The notes: generated by a model from the sequence alone, not told the origin. A stretch of 50,794 nucleotides of DNA from Mycolicibacter longobardus (GCF_002102265.1 NZ_LQPG01000037.1:1-50794), one strand, 5' to 3'. Counted from the first letter of the stretch, positions 1 through 7,681 are shown. Numbers and translations: made by a program.

Positions 1-1126
1 GCGGCGGGGCCGGTTCGACCGCCGGTACGGGCGCCGCCGGAGGTGGAGGCGCCGGTGGCGGGACCGCGGCCTTGGGCGGCTTGGGGTGGTGGGTGACGAC
101 GTTGGCCCGCACGTCGGGACCCTGGTGATTGGCCGCCCGCATGCCCACCGCCAGCGCGATCACCAGGCCCAGCACCCCGACCACGAACAGTGCCGCCACC
201 CCACCGGCGACAAGGATCGGCTTGCGCTCCCGCTGCGGGATCTCGGTGGTGAAGTCCAACAACCGGGAGTCGACGAGTTCGGGGTTGTCGGTGGTATCCG
301 GGATGGCGCTGTAGGCCAGCGGCTCGTTGTCGATGGTGCCGCTGTAGTCCACCTCTTCGGGCGCGACGTAGGCATACCCGGAGCTGACCAGCGCCGGGTC
401 CAGCTCTCCGGTGCCCGGGTCCTGCGCCCAGGCCAGCGCCCGGGTGGAGGAGAAGAACAGCGGAGCGTGCGCGCTGGCCAGCGCCGCCCCGCGAGCCAGT
501 GCCATGTCGGGTTCCTCCGGCACACTGACCGGCAGCGGGGTGGCCTTGTCCAACTCCGGTTTGATCATCGCCACATTGACGCCCGAACCCACCACGAACA
601 GCCCGTCGGGGTTGGAGTCCAGCTGTTGGGCGCCGGCGGCCAGCTCGGTGACTTCCTCGACCGCACGCTCGTCGTCGGGCGACAGCGGCTGCCGGTGGAT
701 CTCGGCGATCGAGCCGTCATCGGAGCTCACCACCGCCAGAGTGGCGGCCTCCGGCTCGACGAACAGCAAGGCCGTCCGGGAGTAGCGGGTCGCGCTTCCG
801 ACTGCTTGGGCCAGCGCGGCCGAAGCCAAGAACGCCGACACCAGCATCACGTTCTCGACCTTGCGGCCCTCCAAAGCGGCTCGCAGTGCGTTGGCCTCGG
901 CTGGGTCGCTCCAGGTCACCCCGGTCGAACTGAGCTGATAACCGCCCTCGCGAGCGGCCTCTTGGGTGCCCAGGATGGCCGAGACCACCCGCTCCGGGGC
1001 GCTCTGAGTGCCGGCCCCAACCTGAAAGTCGTCGTGCTCGACCGTGGCCCCGTCGGCGCTTTCGCCTTCCACCACCACCATGCGCACCGTCGAGGGTGCG
1101 ACCGACACCCCGAGAACGATGTCCAC
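1..1126 (-). CDS. DUF7159-type mycobacterial membrane protein, C-terminus cut by window edge
   Basis: About 375 codons are visible; the C-terminus lies beyond the left edge. The GTG start at 1126 (VDIVLGVSVAPST...) has AGGGGAGG a few bases upstream. Residues 1 to about 270 form a globular region resembling the Rv0312-like family, beginning with the VDIVLGVSVAPSTVRMVVVEG signature. One transmembrane segment follows (ILVAGGVAALFVVGVLGLVIAL), then a Pro/Ala-rich tail that runs out of the window. The topology suggests a membrane-anchored protein with a low-complexity tail. The function is unknown in the family. The next gene upstream on the same strand is dcd, about 105 bp away. Family assignment is from memory of the N-terminal pattern. 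Confidence 0.75.
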   Translation of the reverse strand, partial: MDIVLGVSVAPSTVRMVVVEGESADGATVEHDDFQVGAGTQSAPERVVSAILGTQEAAREGGYQLSSTGVTWSDPAEANALRAALEGRKVENVMLVSAFLASAALAQAVGSATRYSRTALLFVEPEAATLAVVSSDDGSIAEIHRQPLSPDDERAVEEVTELAAGAQQLDSNPDGLFVVGSGVNVAMIKPELDKATPLPVSVPEEPDMALARGAALASAHAPLFFSSTRALAWAQDPGTGELDPALVSSGYAYVAPEEVDYSGTIDNEPLAYSAIPDTTDNPELVDSRLLDFTTEIPQRERKPILVAGGVAALFVVGVLGLVIALAVGMRAANHQGPDVRANVVTHHPKPPKAAVPPPAPPPPAAPVPAVEPAPP

Positions 1127-1231
1127 GAAACCTCCCCTGCTGCTGATCGGCCAGGTAAGCGGGCCGAACCCCTGCCAGGGCTGGCAATACCGGCTTCATC
1201 GCAGCCGCGCGGCGGCCGTCAGATCCGAGGG

Positions 1232-1804
1232 CTAACCGGACTTGATGAAGTTCTGGTATGAGCGGGACGGCGTCGGCCCGCGCTGGCCCTGATACTTCGA
1301 CCCTACGCGCGTACTGCCGTAAGGGTGTTCCGCCGGACTGGTCAACCGCAGCAGGCACAGCTGACCGATCTTCATTCCCGGCCATAACGTGATCGGCAGA
1401 TTCGCCACGTTGGACAGCTCCAGGGTGATGTGTCCGGAAAAGCCCGGATCGATGAATCCGGCGGTGGAGTGGGTCAACAGGCCGAGGCGGCCCAGGCTGG
1501 ACTTGCCCTCCAGGCGGCCGGCCAGATCCTCGGGCAGGGTGCAGCACTCCAGGGTGGAACCCAGGACGAACTCGCCGGGATGCAGCACGAACGGCTCACC
1601 GGGGTCGGGCTGCACGAGCGTGGTCAGCTCGTCCTGCTGTTTGGCCGGGTCGATGTGGGTGTAGCGGGTGTTGTTGAACACCCGGAACAGGCTGTCGAGG
1701 CGAACGTCCACGCTGGACGGCTGGACCAGGGCGTCGTCGAAAGGGTCGATGCCCAGCCGGCCGGCGGCGATTTCGGCCCGCAGGTCGCGATCGGAGAGCA
1801 GCAC
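1232..1804 (-). CDS. dcd: dCTP deaminase (dUMP-forming type)
   Basis: 190 aa, the same length as M. tuberculosis Dcd (Rv0321). It deaminates dCTP and, in the mycobacterial bifunctional form, also removes pyrophosphate to give dUMP for thymidylate synthesis. It is cytosolic and trimeric in the family. The active-site block SSLGRLGLLTHSTAGFIDPG and the substrate-binding C-terminus (KYQGQRGPTPSRSYQNF) are intact. The start MLLSDRDLRAEI matches the family start exactly. The chromosomal neighbours are a DUF7159 gene downstream and tRNA-Gly upstream, separated from dcd by a perfect inverted repeat. Confidence 0.97.
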   Translation of the reverse strand: MLLSDRDLRAEIAAGRLGIDPFDDALVQPSSVDVRLDSLFRVFNNTRYTHIDPAKQQDELTTLVQPDPGEPFVLHPGEFVLGSTLECCTLPEDLAGRLEGKSSLGRLGLLTHSTAGFIDPGFSGHITLELSNVANLPITLWPGMKIGQLCLLRLTSPAEHPYGSTRVGSKYQGQRGPTPSRSYQNFIKSG

Positions 1805-1838
1805 CGCACGAGCGTATCCGCTGCGCTCGGTCCCTAGG

Positions 1839-1896
1839 CGAGCAGACGCAGAATCGCACGGAGCACTCCGTGCACGTGCGATTCTGCGTCTGCTCG
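1839..1896. repeat. Perfect 22-bp inverted repeat between dcd and tRNA-Gly
   Basis: Arms 1839-1860 and 1875-1896 are exact reverse complements around a 14-nt loop. The loop region can also fold internally (GCACGGAG/CTCCGTGC), giving an alternative hairpin. There is no T-tract. The arm beginning CGAGCAGACGCAGAATCG resembles a dispersed mycobacterial intergenic sequence. It may act as a transcription-insulating or RNA-stabilising hairpin. Confidence 0.85.
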
Positions 1897-1947
1897 TCGG
1901 GGTGGGCTAAGGGTTCGGCCGGGATGCTAGCCTGCTAGCGCAGCAAT

Positions 1948-2021
1948 GCCGATGTAGTTCAATGGCAGAACATCAGCTTCCCAAGCTGAATACGCGGGTT
2001 CGATTCCCGTCATCGGCTCCA
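1948..2021 (+). tRNA. tRNA-Gly(CCC)
   Basis: A complete cloverleaf can be folded by eye: acceptor GCCGATG/CATCGGC, D-arm GTTC...GAAC, anticodon stem TCAGC/GCTGA with loop TTCCCAA (anticodon CCC, reading GGG), T-arm GCGGG-TTCGATT-CCCGT, then T-CCA. CCA is encoded. The 3' 47 bases (1975-2021) recur at 12321-12367, so the 3' half of this tRNA was supplied by the integrated element and function was preserved. Confidence 0.97.
1975..2021 (+). repeat. attL: 47-bp direct repeat inside tRNA-Gly
   Basis: Begins AGCTTCCCAAGCTGAATACG and ends at the CCA of the tRNA. It is identical to 12321-12367. Flanking bases differ on both sides, which sets the length at 47 bp. The crossover is expected within the anticodon-stem to T-arm region, as is usual for tRNA-specific tyrosine integrases. 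Confidence 0.95.
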
Positions 2022-2069
2022 CGTTTGAGCAGGGGTTTTACCTCGGATGGCCCGCCTGGTCGGCGCGAT

Positions 2070-2090
2070 GGTCCCTTAACGGTCCCTTGT
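2070..2090 (+). other. Left-end putative integrase arm site
   Basis: Two closely spaced GGTCCCTT-type half sites lie 49 bp inside attL. The 21-bp block matches 19 of 21 positions at 12159-12179 near attR, in the same orientation. Paired short repeats close to both att cores are what arm-type binding sites of a lambda-like integrase look like. The role is inferred. Confidence 0.6.
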
Positions 2091-2177
2091 TTTCGGCTCC
2101 CAACCAGGGCGGGAACTGTCACGACTCGATCTCTACCCGGGTGATACAAACGCGCGTCCCGGGCGCGCTCTGACAAA

Positions 2178-2516
2178 ATGGCCGACATGAGCACATCCGG
2201 AACGGAAGGCATCGAAGAATTTCAGGTGCCGTTGGCTTGGCCAGTGGACCTTGCTTCGCAGGCAGTGCCGGTGAATCAGGTGCTGTTCGCTTGGGACCAA
2301 GAGAACCGCGACGTGGTGTACGCGATGTTTGGGCACCTCGGCCCACCGCTCTGGTTAACACCAGAAGTCGCTAGGCAGCATGCCGCCGAGTTCGGCGAGG
2401 CACTGGCTGTTCAGCCGAGGGGCTCATTCATCCTCAGCAGGTCTCGGGCAGAAGAGATTTGGACCGTCCTTGGCCGCCATCTCGGCAAGATTCCAAACGA
2501 GCAAGCTCCCCAGTGA
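2178..2516 (+). CDS. Unknown protein, first gene of the attL-side cargo cassette
   Basis: 112 aa from ATG 2178; ATG 2187 is an alternative start. It is a soluble protein without a signal peptide. The pattern is WPVDL...VPVNQVLFAWDQ...YAMFGHLGPPLW near residues 20-60, then a short helical C-terminus. The 'VNQ ... GhxxPP' arrangement loosely recalls DUF3467-like small proteins, but I would not assign a family. The stop codon overlaps the GTG start of the next gene (GTGA at 2513-2516), so the two are translationally coupled. It lies on the strand opposite to the integrase and replication genes, where small islands usually carry accessory cargo. Confidence 0.65.
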   Translation: MADMSTSGTEGIEEFQVPLAWPVDLASQAVPVNQVLFAWDQENRDVVYAMFGHLGPPLWLTPEVARQHAAEFGEALAVQPRGSFILSRSRAEEIWTVLGRHLGKIPNEQAPQ

Positions 2517-3082
2517 CCCTGTACGCCGTCCCCACAGCTACAAATGGTCGGGAAATCACAATCTCAAGCGTCACACTAGCAACAGGCGCAAGGGGTGTGT
2601 GGAGCGTCCAAGTCGCACCTCACAGGAGTTATCACGTAAAAAGAGACCTACAATCGGCTCTGTCAAGCACTATCGTCGGCGTGTCGCGTTTAATTGCGAC
2701 GAACAGCAGGGTTCCGAACATCGCCGCAGTGAGGAGGGTCGCTATGTCACGACTCGACTCTCTGCTGTCCTTGACAGACGGCTGGGACGGCCCTGGAAGT
2801 ATCTCCGTTTCCAAACAGGCCCTCACCAACTACACCCACTTCATCGACCTGTTGGGTCCGCGCGTTCGGCTTGACGCTGAGCCGATGGCTACGCCGAACG
2901 GTGGCATCCGAATGGAATGGGACCGTGGCGAGAACAGCTACGTTGCCGAGATCGAGGGCAACGGTGGCATGTTCCTCTGCAAGCTAGGTTCAAGCCCAAT
3001 CGACGACCGCGAGATCGAGCTCCCCTACACAGATTTCGACCTGCTCATCCAGTTCTTCGAGGTTGGCACGATTGTCAGCTGA
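2513..3082 (+). CDS. Unknown GWDGPGS/EW-motif protein, second cargo gene
   Basis: 189 aa from GTG 2513, which overlaps the previous stop by 4 bp. The N-terminal 75 residues are poorly conserved in appearance. The C-terminal part carries a compact pattern: SLTDGWDGPGSISVS (about residues 87-101), then PNGGIRMEWDRGENSYVAEIEGNGG and an acidic end. I recall similar 'GWDG...EW' proteins as small uncharacterised bacterial and phage genes, without a known function. Base composition of 2500-2750 is visibly richer in A/T than the neighbouring chromosome, in keeping with horizontal origin. An internal ATG at 2744 could give a shorter form starting just before the motif. Confidence 0.65.
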   Translation: MTLYAVPTATNGREITISSVTLATGARGVWSVQVAPHRSYHVKRDLQSALSSTIVGVSRLIATNSRVPNIAAVRRVAMSRLDSLLSLTDGWDGPGSISVSKQALTNYTHFIDLLGPRVRLDAEPMATPNGGIRMEWDRGENSYVAEIEGNGGMFLCKLGSSPIDDREIELPYTDFDLLIQFFEVGTIVS

Positions 3083-3104
3083 AGAGGACGAGCGGGGCAA
3101 TGCG

Positions 3105-3494
3105 ATGCCGCCGAGCGGAATGCTCCTTTACCGCCAAATTAGCCCCGGCAAGTTAAATTCTGACGGCCCTGGCAAGTCCAATTTTTTGCCCGAGGACCAT
3201 CGCTGTCTGTCGACGCGTCGAGAAGCAATCACAGCGAAGGGCGCACACGACGCCTACCTTGCCGAAGGCGGGCAATCCCTTGGCACATGGGGTGTAACAG
3301 TCCAAGAAACTTGTGACGCGGGACTCGAAGCTTACGACGACGAGCACCTTGATGAGCACCCGCCGTTCCATGTGACAATCTGGTTCCCCGACAACCTGTC
3401 TCGCGGCCAGCAAGAGCGATTTGCTCGTCAGCTCCACTCCTACGCCAAGCAACGTGGCGATAGGGGCTGGTTGTACGGCCCGGTGCAGGGCTAA
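3105..3494 (+). CDS. Unknown protein, third cargo gene
   Basis: 129 aa from ATG 3105. The frame is open from TTG 3063, so the true start may lie upstream and overlap the preceding gene by 20 bp. Visible features are MLLYRQISPGKL at the N-terminus, LSTRREAITAKGAHDAYLAEGG in the middle (helical), GTWGVTVQE, and HPPFHVTIWFPD...LHSYAKQRGDRGWLYGP at the C-terminus. It is soluble with no signal peptide. It converges with the integrase gene and overlaps it by 4 bp (3491-3494), which leaves no room for a separate terminator. It is probably co-transcribed with the two genes upstream. The function is unknown; a host-protective or phage-interfering role is only a positional guess. Confidence 0.6.
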   Translation: MPPSGMLLYRQISPGKLNSDGPGKSNFLPEDHRCLSTRREAITAKGAHDAYLAEGGQSLGTWGVTVQETCDAGLEAYDDEHLDEHPPFHVTIWFPDNLSRGQQERFARQLHSYAKQRGDRGWLYGPVQG

Positions 3495-4915
3495 CCTATA
3501 AGCGGCACAACATTTCCGGTGTACGTCGGCTTCGGCGTAGCCAACGCCCCGAGCGCGGCCATGTTGCCCGCGTGGTCATCGGTATTGATCAGGTGGGCGT
3601 AGACGGTCAACGTCGTCTTGACGTCTCGGTGGCCCATGAGTTCCGCGATGTCGATAGGCCGTATCCCCGCCGCGATACACATGCTCGCGTAGGTGTGGCG
3701 GAGCGAGTGGAACGACTGCGCGGGCGACAACCCGGCGGTCGGCGTCAGCCGGTTCGCCCGCAACACAGCGGGCCGGTACACCGCCTTATAGAACGTCGGG
3801 TGCCGCAACGGCGAAGTCCAGTCGAGCACCAACCTCGCCTCAGCGTCAGCCACCGAAAGTGCAGCGAGGACATCGGCTTGTCGGCGGGCTTTCGCTCTCG
3901 CGGTCGGGGTGGCGGCGCTGCCGTCTCCTGTAGCCGCCGCGCCATCGGCAGGCTGCGCAGCTACTCCGGTGGGCTTGGGCCGAGTTAGCGCCATCGACGG
4001 CCACAGGGGCGCTGTCGGCTCGTCGGCGCGCGGGTGCTCCGCGAGGTAGTCGCGCAACAACGCCGTCGTCTCGGACGTCAGCGACACGCGCCGATTGGAC
4101 CCCGGCGTCTTTGGGGTCACGTAGACCAACTCGGCCCCGATCACCCGCGCGGCGCGGCGCACCCACAAGGTACCCGGCTTCGCGGGCGCATTCGGGTTCA
4201 GTGCCGGCTCGGGCAACTCCACGTCGCCTACCGTCAGTCCGGCCAGCTCCCCCGCCCGCAACCCCGCCCATGCCGCCGTGTGCACCAGCACGTTGTAGGG
4301 CCAAGGCGTATCCGCCATGAGAGCGGAAACCTGTGCCGGGGTGAGGAACTGCTTCGGGTCGTCCACCACCCCAACCGGCCCACCCTTGCGTGCGTGCTCT
4401 TTGGGAAGCTTGACGTGCTCGGCGGGGTTCTTGCTCAGCCGACCATCAACCACAGCCTGCTCCAACACCATTCGGACCGTGAAGAACGCGTGGCGGACAG
4501 TGCTTGGCTTCTTTCCTGCGTCGGTCAGCGCGTTGACCCAATCCTGGATGTATTCGCGGGTGATCTTGTTCAGCGGGTAGCCGCCGAACACCGCATCAAT
4601 TCCCAGTGTCTTGCCGTCGCCGCGACGGGTCGCCGCCGGGGCGAGGGCGTAGGCGTGGTTGTTGTGGGTGGCGCTCTTGAGGTCGGCCCGCGACTCCAAC
4701 CACCGCGCCGCTGCGTCACGGAACAACACCTTGCCCCGCCCGGGGTTGAAGTCGTCGCCGGCCACCACTGCGGCGTCGGCCTTGGCCGCGAATGCCTTGG
4801 CCTCCTTGCGGGTGCGGAACCCGCCCCTTGTCAGCTGTTCACCGTCCGGCGTGTACCAGCGCACCACGTACGTTGTTGTGCCGCTAGCGCGTACGCGCTT
4901 CTGAATACTCGCCAT
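3491..4915 (-). CDS. Tyrosine site-specific integrase
   Basis: 474 aa. The N-terminal arm-binding AP2/SAM-like region (about residues 1-60, SIQKRVRASGTTTYVVRWYTPDG) is typical of mycobacteriophage-type integrases, followed by the core-binding domain (about 62-170). The catalytic domain carries R220 (AGLRAGEL), H403 and R406 (HSLRHTYAS), H429 (GHRDVKTTL) and Y439, all present. An Ala/Gln-rich insert of about 40 residues (310-350) separates the catalytic boxes. It is expected to recombine the 47-bp tRNA-Gly cores and to use the GGTCCCTT arm repeats. It is the last gene of the leftward block, close to attL as usual, and follows the small HTH gene by 3 bp. Confidence 0.95.
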   Translation of the reverse strand: MASIQKRVRASGTTTYVVRWYTPDGEQLTRGGFRTRKEAKAFAAKADAAVVAGDDFNPGRGKVLFRDAAARWLESRADLKSATHNNHAYALAPAATRRGDGKTLGIDAVFGGYPLNKITREYIQDWVNALTDAGKKPSTVRHAFFTVRMVLEQAVVDGRLSKNPAEHVKLPKEHARKGGPVGVVDDPKQFLTPAQVSALMADTPWPYNVLVHTAAWAGLRAGELAGLTVGDVELPEPALNPNAPAKPGTLWVRRAARVIGAELVYVTPKTPGSNRRVSLTSETTALLRDYLAEHPRADEPTAPLWPSMALTRPKPTGVAAQPADGAAATGDGSAATPTARAKARRQADVLAALSVADAEARLVLDWTSPLRHPTFYKAVYRPAVLRANRLTPTAGLSPAQSFHSLRHTYASMCIAAGIRPIDIAELMGHRDVKTTLTVYAHLINTDDHAGNMAALGALATPKPTYTGNVVPLIG

Positions 4916-4918
4916 CGG

Positions 4919-5299
4919 TCAATTCCCTTCGGTTGGTTGGTCAGTCACATGCCGCCAGGTGCGCCGGTGGACTACCGCGCTCATGGTTGCCTGAGTCACG
5001 CCGTAGATGTCCGCCAAGTCGTTCACGCCCCAGCGCCGCGCCGCGTAGTCGGCGCGAATCTCGCGCACGTCGTCCTCGGTGAGCTTGGGCCGCCAGCGGT
5101 AGTTGCGCGCCGGTGTTGGTTCCGGCGGGCCGTCGTGGCCGCTGCGTGGCTGCGGGGCCGGTTCGGCGTCCGCGTACCGGGGCGGCGGTGCACCGGTGTA
5201 GGCGCGGCGTACGGGACGCCGAGCGGGGTCCGTCGAACCAGCGCCCTGCGGGGTGTGGTCACCACAGCGCCCCGCCAGGCGCGAACGGGTTGGCGACAT
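4919..5299 (-). CDS. Small helix-turn-helix DNA-binding protein
   Basis: 126 aa at the longest start; the true start may be further in, because residues 1-65 are Pro/Arg-rich and overlap the next gene upstream. The C-terminal 50 residues (LTEDDVREIRADYAARRWGVNDLADIYGVTQATMSAVVHRRTWRHV) form a recognisable HTH of the kind found beside phage HNH and integrase genes: a 'V.eIR.dY' helix, then 'LA..YGVT..TMS.VV.R.TW'. It lies 3 bp before the integrase start, so it may act as a recombination directionality factor or as a regulator of int. The HTH call is firm and the role is inferred. Confidence 0.7.
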   Translation of the reverse strand: MSPTRSRLAGRCGDHTPQGAGSTDPARRPVRRAYTGAPPPRYADAEPAPQPRSGHDGPPEPTPARNYRWRPKLTEDDVREIRADYAARRWGVNDLADIYGVTQATMSAVVHRRTWRHVTDQPTEGN

Positions 5300-5540
5300 C
5301 GTCCTTGGGGGCGTTCTGCCAGGGCATGTTCGGCTGGTTGTAGGTGCCGATACCGGGGTTGCCGCCGATGGGTTGGCCGGGTTGCGGGCCGACGCGTAGA
5401 CACGGGTCGTACCACTGGCCGGCGTTACCGGTCGGGTCGAACGCGCAATACGGAAACGGCACGGGGTCCCCGCTGGCCGCCGCCGGAGCGACTAGCGCAG
5501 CGCCCGCGATGGCCAGGGCGGTGATGAGTTTGTTGTTCAT
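5259..5540 (-). CDS. Small secreted protein encoded by the element
   Basis: 93 aa from MNNKLITALAIAGAALVAPAAASGDPVPFPYC. A start 12 bp upstream at 5552 (MSSIMNNK) is possible and would overlap the recombinase stop. A clear Sec signal peptide ends near residue 23 (AAASGD). The mature part is short, contains two cysteines (FPYC and YDPC, possibly a disulfide) and is Gly/Pro/Asn-rich. It resembles the small exported 'DPVPFPYCAF' mycobacterial proteins of unknown function. It sits between the serine recombinase and the HTH gene on the same strand. An exported protein within the recombination module is unusual. Confidence 0.75.
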   Translation of the reverse strand: MNNKLITALAIAGAALVAPAAASGDPVPFPYCAFDPTGNAGQWYDPCLRVGPQPGQPIGGNPGIGTYNQPNMPWQNAPKDDVANPFAPGGALW

Positions 5541-5548
5541 GATGCTGC

Positions 5549-6205
5549 TCACATTTCTATTGCGGCTGTGGCGCTCTGGTAGATGCGGCGCACGGTGGAG
5601 GTCTGCCAGTTCGGTCGGCCCGCTGGGCTGAGCACACCATCGGACTCCAGCGCCTTGGCGATAGCACCGAAGCTCAGGCCGGTGTTGCGGTCCATGACGA
5701 TCCGCCGCACGACACCGGGCTTGGCTAGCCGTGGCCGCCCGATCGGCTCACCGCGAGCCTTCTTGGCGGCTAACCCGGCCTTGGTGCGCTCGCTGATCAG
5801 CTCGCGTTCGTACTCGGCGAAGTTGACCACGGTCCGCGCCATCATGCGGCCCGCCGCCGTCGTCAGGTCGAGGTTGAGGTCCAGCACGACCAGTGACCAG
5901 CCCTGCGCCTGGGCATCTTCGATGATGTTGGCGGCGTGAACGACTGACCGTGCCAGCCGGTCGAGCTTCGCCACGATCAGGCCGTCACCTTGCCCAGAGG
6001 CTAAGAGTTGCAGGACTTCCCGCAGGTTGCCATTGATGTACTTGCCGCTGGCGGCTTCGTCGACGTAGTGCTCCACGGTCCACCCGCGCCGGTTGGCATC
6101 GGCGTCGATAGCGGCGCGCTGGGCTTCTAGGCCGTTGCGGCTGTCGGCTTGTTCTTCGGTGCTGACCCGGCAGTACCCGAAGAACAGCCGGCCATCGGCG
6201 CTCAT
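5549..6205 (-). CDS. Serine recombinase / resolvase
   Basis: 218 aa, the length of a resolvase/invertase rather than a large serine integrase. The N-terminal catalytic domain has S15 in FGYCRVSTEEQ, the R-containing helix KLDRLARS, and the ER motif EYERELISERTKAGL. The C-terminus holds a short HTH region (GRPRLAKPGVVRRI ... TGLSFGAIAKALESDGV...STVRRIYQS). Its likely role is resolution of dimers or of a replicating circular form of the element, or DNA inversion, because a tyrosine integrase is already present for integration. The start overlaps the stop of the zinc-ribbon gene by 4 bp (6202-6205). Confidence 0.93.
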   Translation of the reverse strand: MSADGRLFFGYCRVSTEEQADSRNGLEAQRAAIDADANRRGWTVEHYVDEAASGKYINGNLREVLQLLASGQGDGLIVAKLDRLARSVVHAANIIEDAQAQGWSLVVLDLNLDLTTAAGRMMARTVVNFAEYERELISERTKAGLAAKKARGEPIGRPRLAKPGVVRRIVMDRNTGLSFGAIAKALESDGVLSPAGRPNWQTSTVRRIYQSATAAIEM

Positions 6206-6492
6206 CGCTGCGCCTCCTGGTCCTGATCAACAATGTTCTGCGCATAGCAAATTGGGCAGGCGTACTTCGGCTTAGACCCACTGTCATCGACCATGGCGAC
6301 CGGCATATCGGGGTGGCCGCAGTAGGAGCAGAAGATGACGGTGGCCCCGAAGCCGGAGTGCTCCAGGAGAAATGTCAGCAGCGCCCCGAAGTCGGGCGAT
6401 AAGTGGGCAAGCTCGTCACTGTCTGTCGCGCTGAGGAGCCGCCGCAGCTCGGCCCATAGTTGGGTGGTGTCGCGGTCGGCGTCGGGTCTCAT
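6202..6492 (-). CDS. Small zinc-ribbon protein
   Basis: 96 aa. ATG 6492 is preferred because AGGAGGCGAC stands directly before it; the frame is open further upstream. The N-terminal half is helical (TTQLWAELRRLLSATDSDE). The C-terminal half has two CxxC pairs (FCSYCGHP and YACPICYAQ), a typical zinc ribbon. It is cytosolic. It is coupled by a 4-bp overlap to the downstream recombinase. The function is unknown; candidates are a DNA- or protein-binding accessory factor of the element. Confidence 0.7.
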   Translation of the reverse strand: MRPDADRDTTQLWAELRRLLSATDSDELAHLSPDFGALLTFLLEHSGFGATVIFCSYCGHPDMPVAMVDDSGSKPKYACPICYAQNIVDQDQEAQR

Positions 6493-6560
6493 GTCGCCTC
6501 CTGACCTCGTAGCTGGGGCGTGACCGTTCGGTTCCGCCTTACGCCTCGACTCTACGCCAG

Positions 6561-7235
6561 TCAGCACACTCTATAAATGCGCTGGCCTGCACATTTATCT
6601 TCTATGGCTAACGCATTCGGCGTACCCGCCCTAGCCGCGCGGCTGCCCTGTTCGCTCGGGCGGCGTCCGCGGTCGCGTCCTCCAACGTCGCCAGCTCCCG
6701 ACCCGGCGGGCCGATCACCGGGCGCTCGCGCCGCTCCGCCACGACCGGGCCGCGATTCCGGCTCGTCTACGAGTTCCGCGTCCACGACTTCGATGGGTTC
6801 CGGCGGGGCCAAGGCGGGCCGGTCCGGCGGCAAGCCCTGACGGGCGCGGGACTCCGCTTGAGTGATCGGCGCGACACCGACTATGTCGTTGAGCACCTGT
6901 TCGTAGGGCTTCAGCTCCACGCCTACCTCCACGGCCTGCTTCGCGCCCACCCCCGCCCGGTCCAAGGCGTCTCGGATCGCCGCCAAAGCAACGTGATCCG
7001 GTGCGTCACCGTCGAGCGCAATCCCCAGTAGCCGCTGCACGAGGGCGTCGGCGGCTTGGTCAAGTCGGCGCTTTGCGGCTGCGCGAACTTGCGGCGCTGC
7101 TCCACCATGTACAGGGCAAACTGTGGCTCCCCTGGCGGCAGGTCTGCGGCATGGCTGCCCATCGCGCTGACGGCGCGCGGCGCACTTGCCATCGAAGCCC
7201 ATACGTTTAAGGTCGGCGCGTTCAGAGGTAGGCAT
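6561..7235 (-). CDS. HGG zinc-finger phage-type protein
   Basis: 224 aa. Start 7235 has GGAGAG 8 bases upstream. The N-terminal finger (KCAARRQRDGQPCRRPAARG..CPVHGGAAPQVRAAAKRR, residues 17-56) is the C-x-C...CxxHGG module common in actinobacterial phages and islands near replication or terminase genes. A helical stretch to about residue 110 is followed by a Pro/Arg/Gly-rich disordered tail. The terminal codons (NALAIEDKCAGQRIYRVC) look like run-on sequence, so the original stop may have been lost. Possible roles are small-terminase-like DNA recognition or a replication accessory function; I cannot decide between them. Confidence 0.65.
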   Translation of the reverse strand: MPTSERADLKRMGFDGKCAARRQRDGQPCRRPAARGATVCPVHGGAAPQVRAAAKRRLDQAADALVQRLLGIALDGDAPDHVALAAIRDALDRAGVGAKQAVEVGVELKPYEQVLNDIVGVAPITQAESRARQGLPPDRPALAPPEPIEVVDAELVDEPESRPGRGGAARAPGDRPAGSGAGDVGGRDRGRRPSEQGSRAARAGTPNALAIEDKCAGQRIYRVC

Positions 7236-7270
7236 AGTTCTCTCCTTTCATCGGGTGGAAGAATCCCGCC

Positions 7271-7555
7271 ATGAATAACGAGATCCAACTTCCAGACTTG
7301 ACTCCATATCTCGGGTTACTGCTCTCTGCGGCGGCCATCCTCTTGTTGATCTGGTGTCCGTTGATCGCGGCATTAGTCGCGCCAGAGGGCCGCCGCTTGG
7401 AATTCTTCTTGCTGACGCTGGTCGTACTGTGGGGACCGTTCGGCGTCGCGTGCGCCGCCGTTGCAAATCCACGTCCCAGCGACGATGAACAGGCTGCGAG
7501 TCCGCTAGCGGATGGCGGCGTTCGTGCCGGGGCGGTTGGCCAGGGCGGGCTTTAG
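7271..7555 (+). CDS. Small two-helix membrane protein
   Basis: 94 aa. Two hydrophobic segments (LLLSAAAILLLIWCPLIAALVA and FFLLTLVVLWGPFGVACAAV) flank a short charged turn (PEGRRLE). The C-terminal tail is hydrophilic. This layout recalls small phospholipase-D-N-type or superinfection-immunity-like membrane proteins. It is divergent from the HGG zinc-finger gene, with only 35 bp between the start codons, so the promoters must overlap. It is the only rightward gene in the middle of the element. The reading frame is convincing by composition, but the function is unknown. Confidence 0.6.
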   Translation: MNNEIQLPDLTPYLGLLLSAAAILLLIWCPLIAALVAPEGRRLEFFLLTLVVLWGPFGVACAAVANPRPSDDEQAASPLADGGVRAGAVGQGGL

Positions 7556-7681
7556 ACGGGGAAAGTGGGGAACGCTTCCCCGCCTGGCGCACGAAAGCTC
7601 GTGTCCCGCGCGTATCTCCCGAATGGTGGATTGCCAATGACCAGGACTTCGTAGGATCAACTACGCCGCAGATTCTCACCG

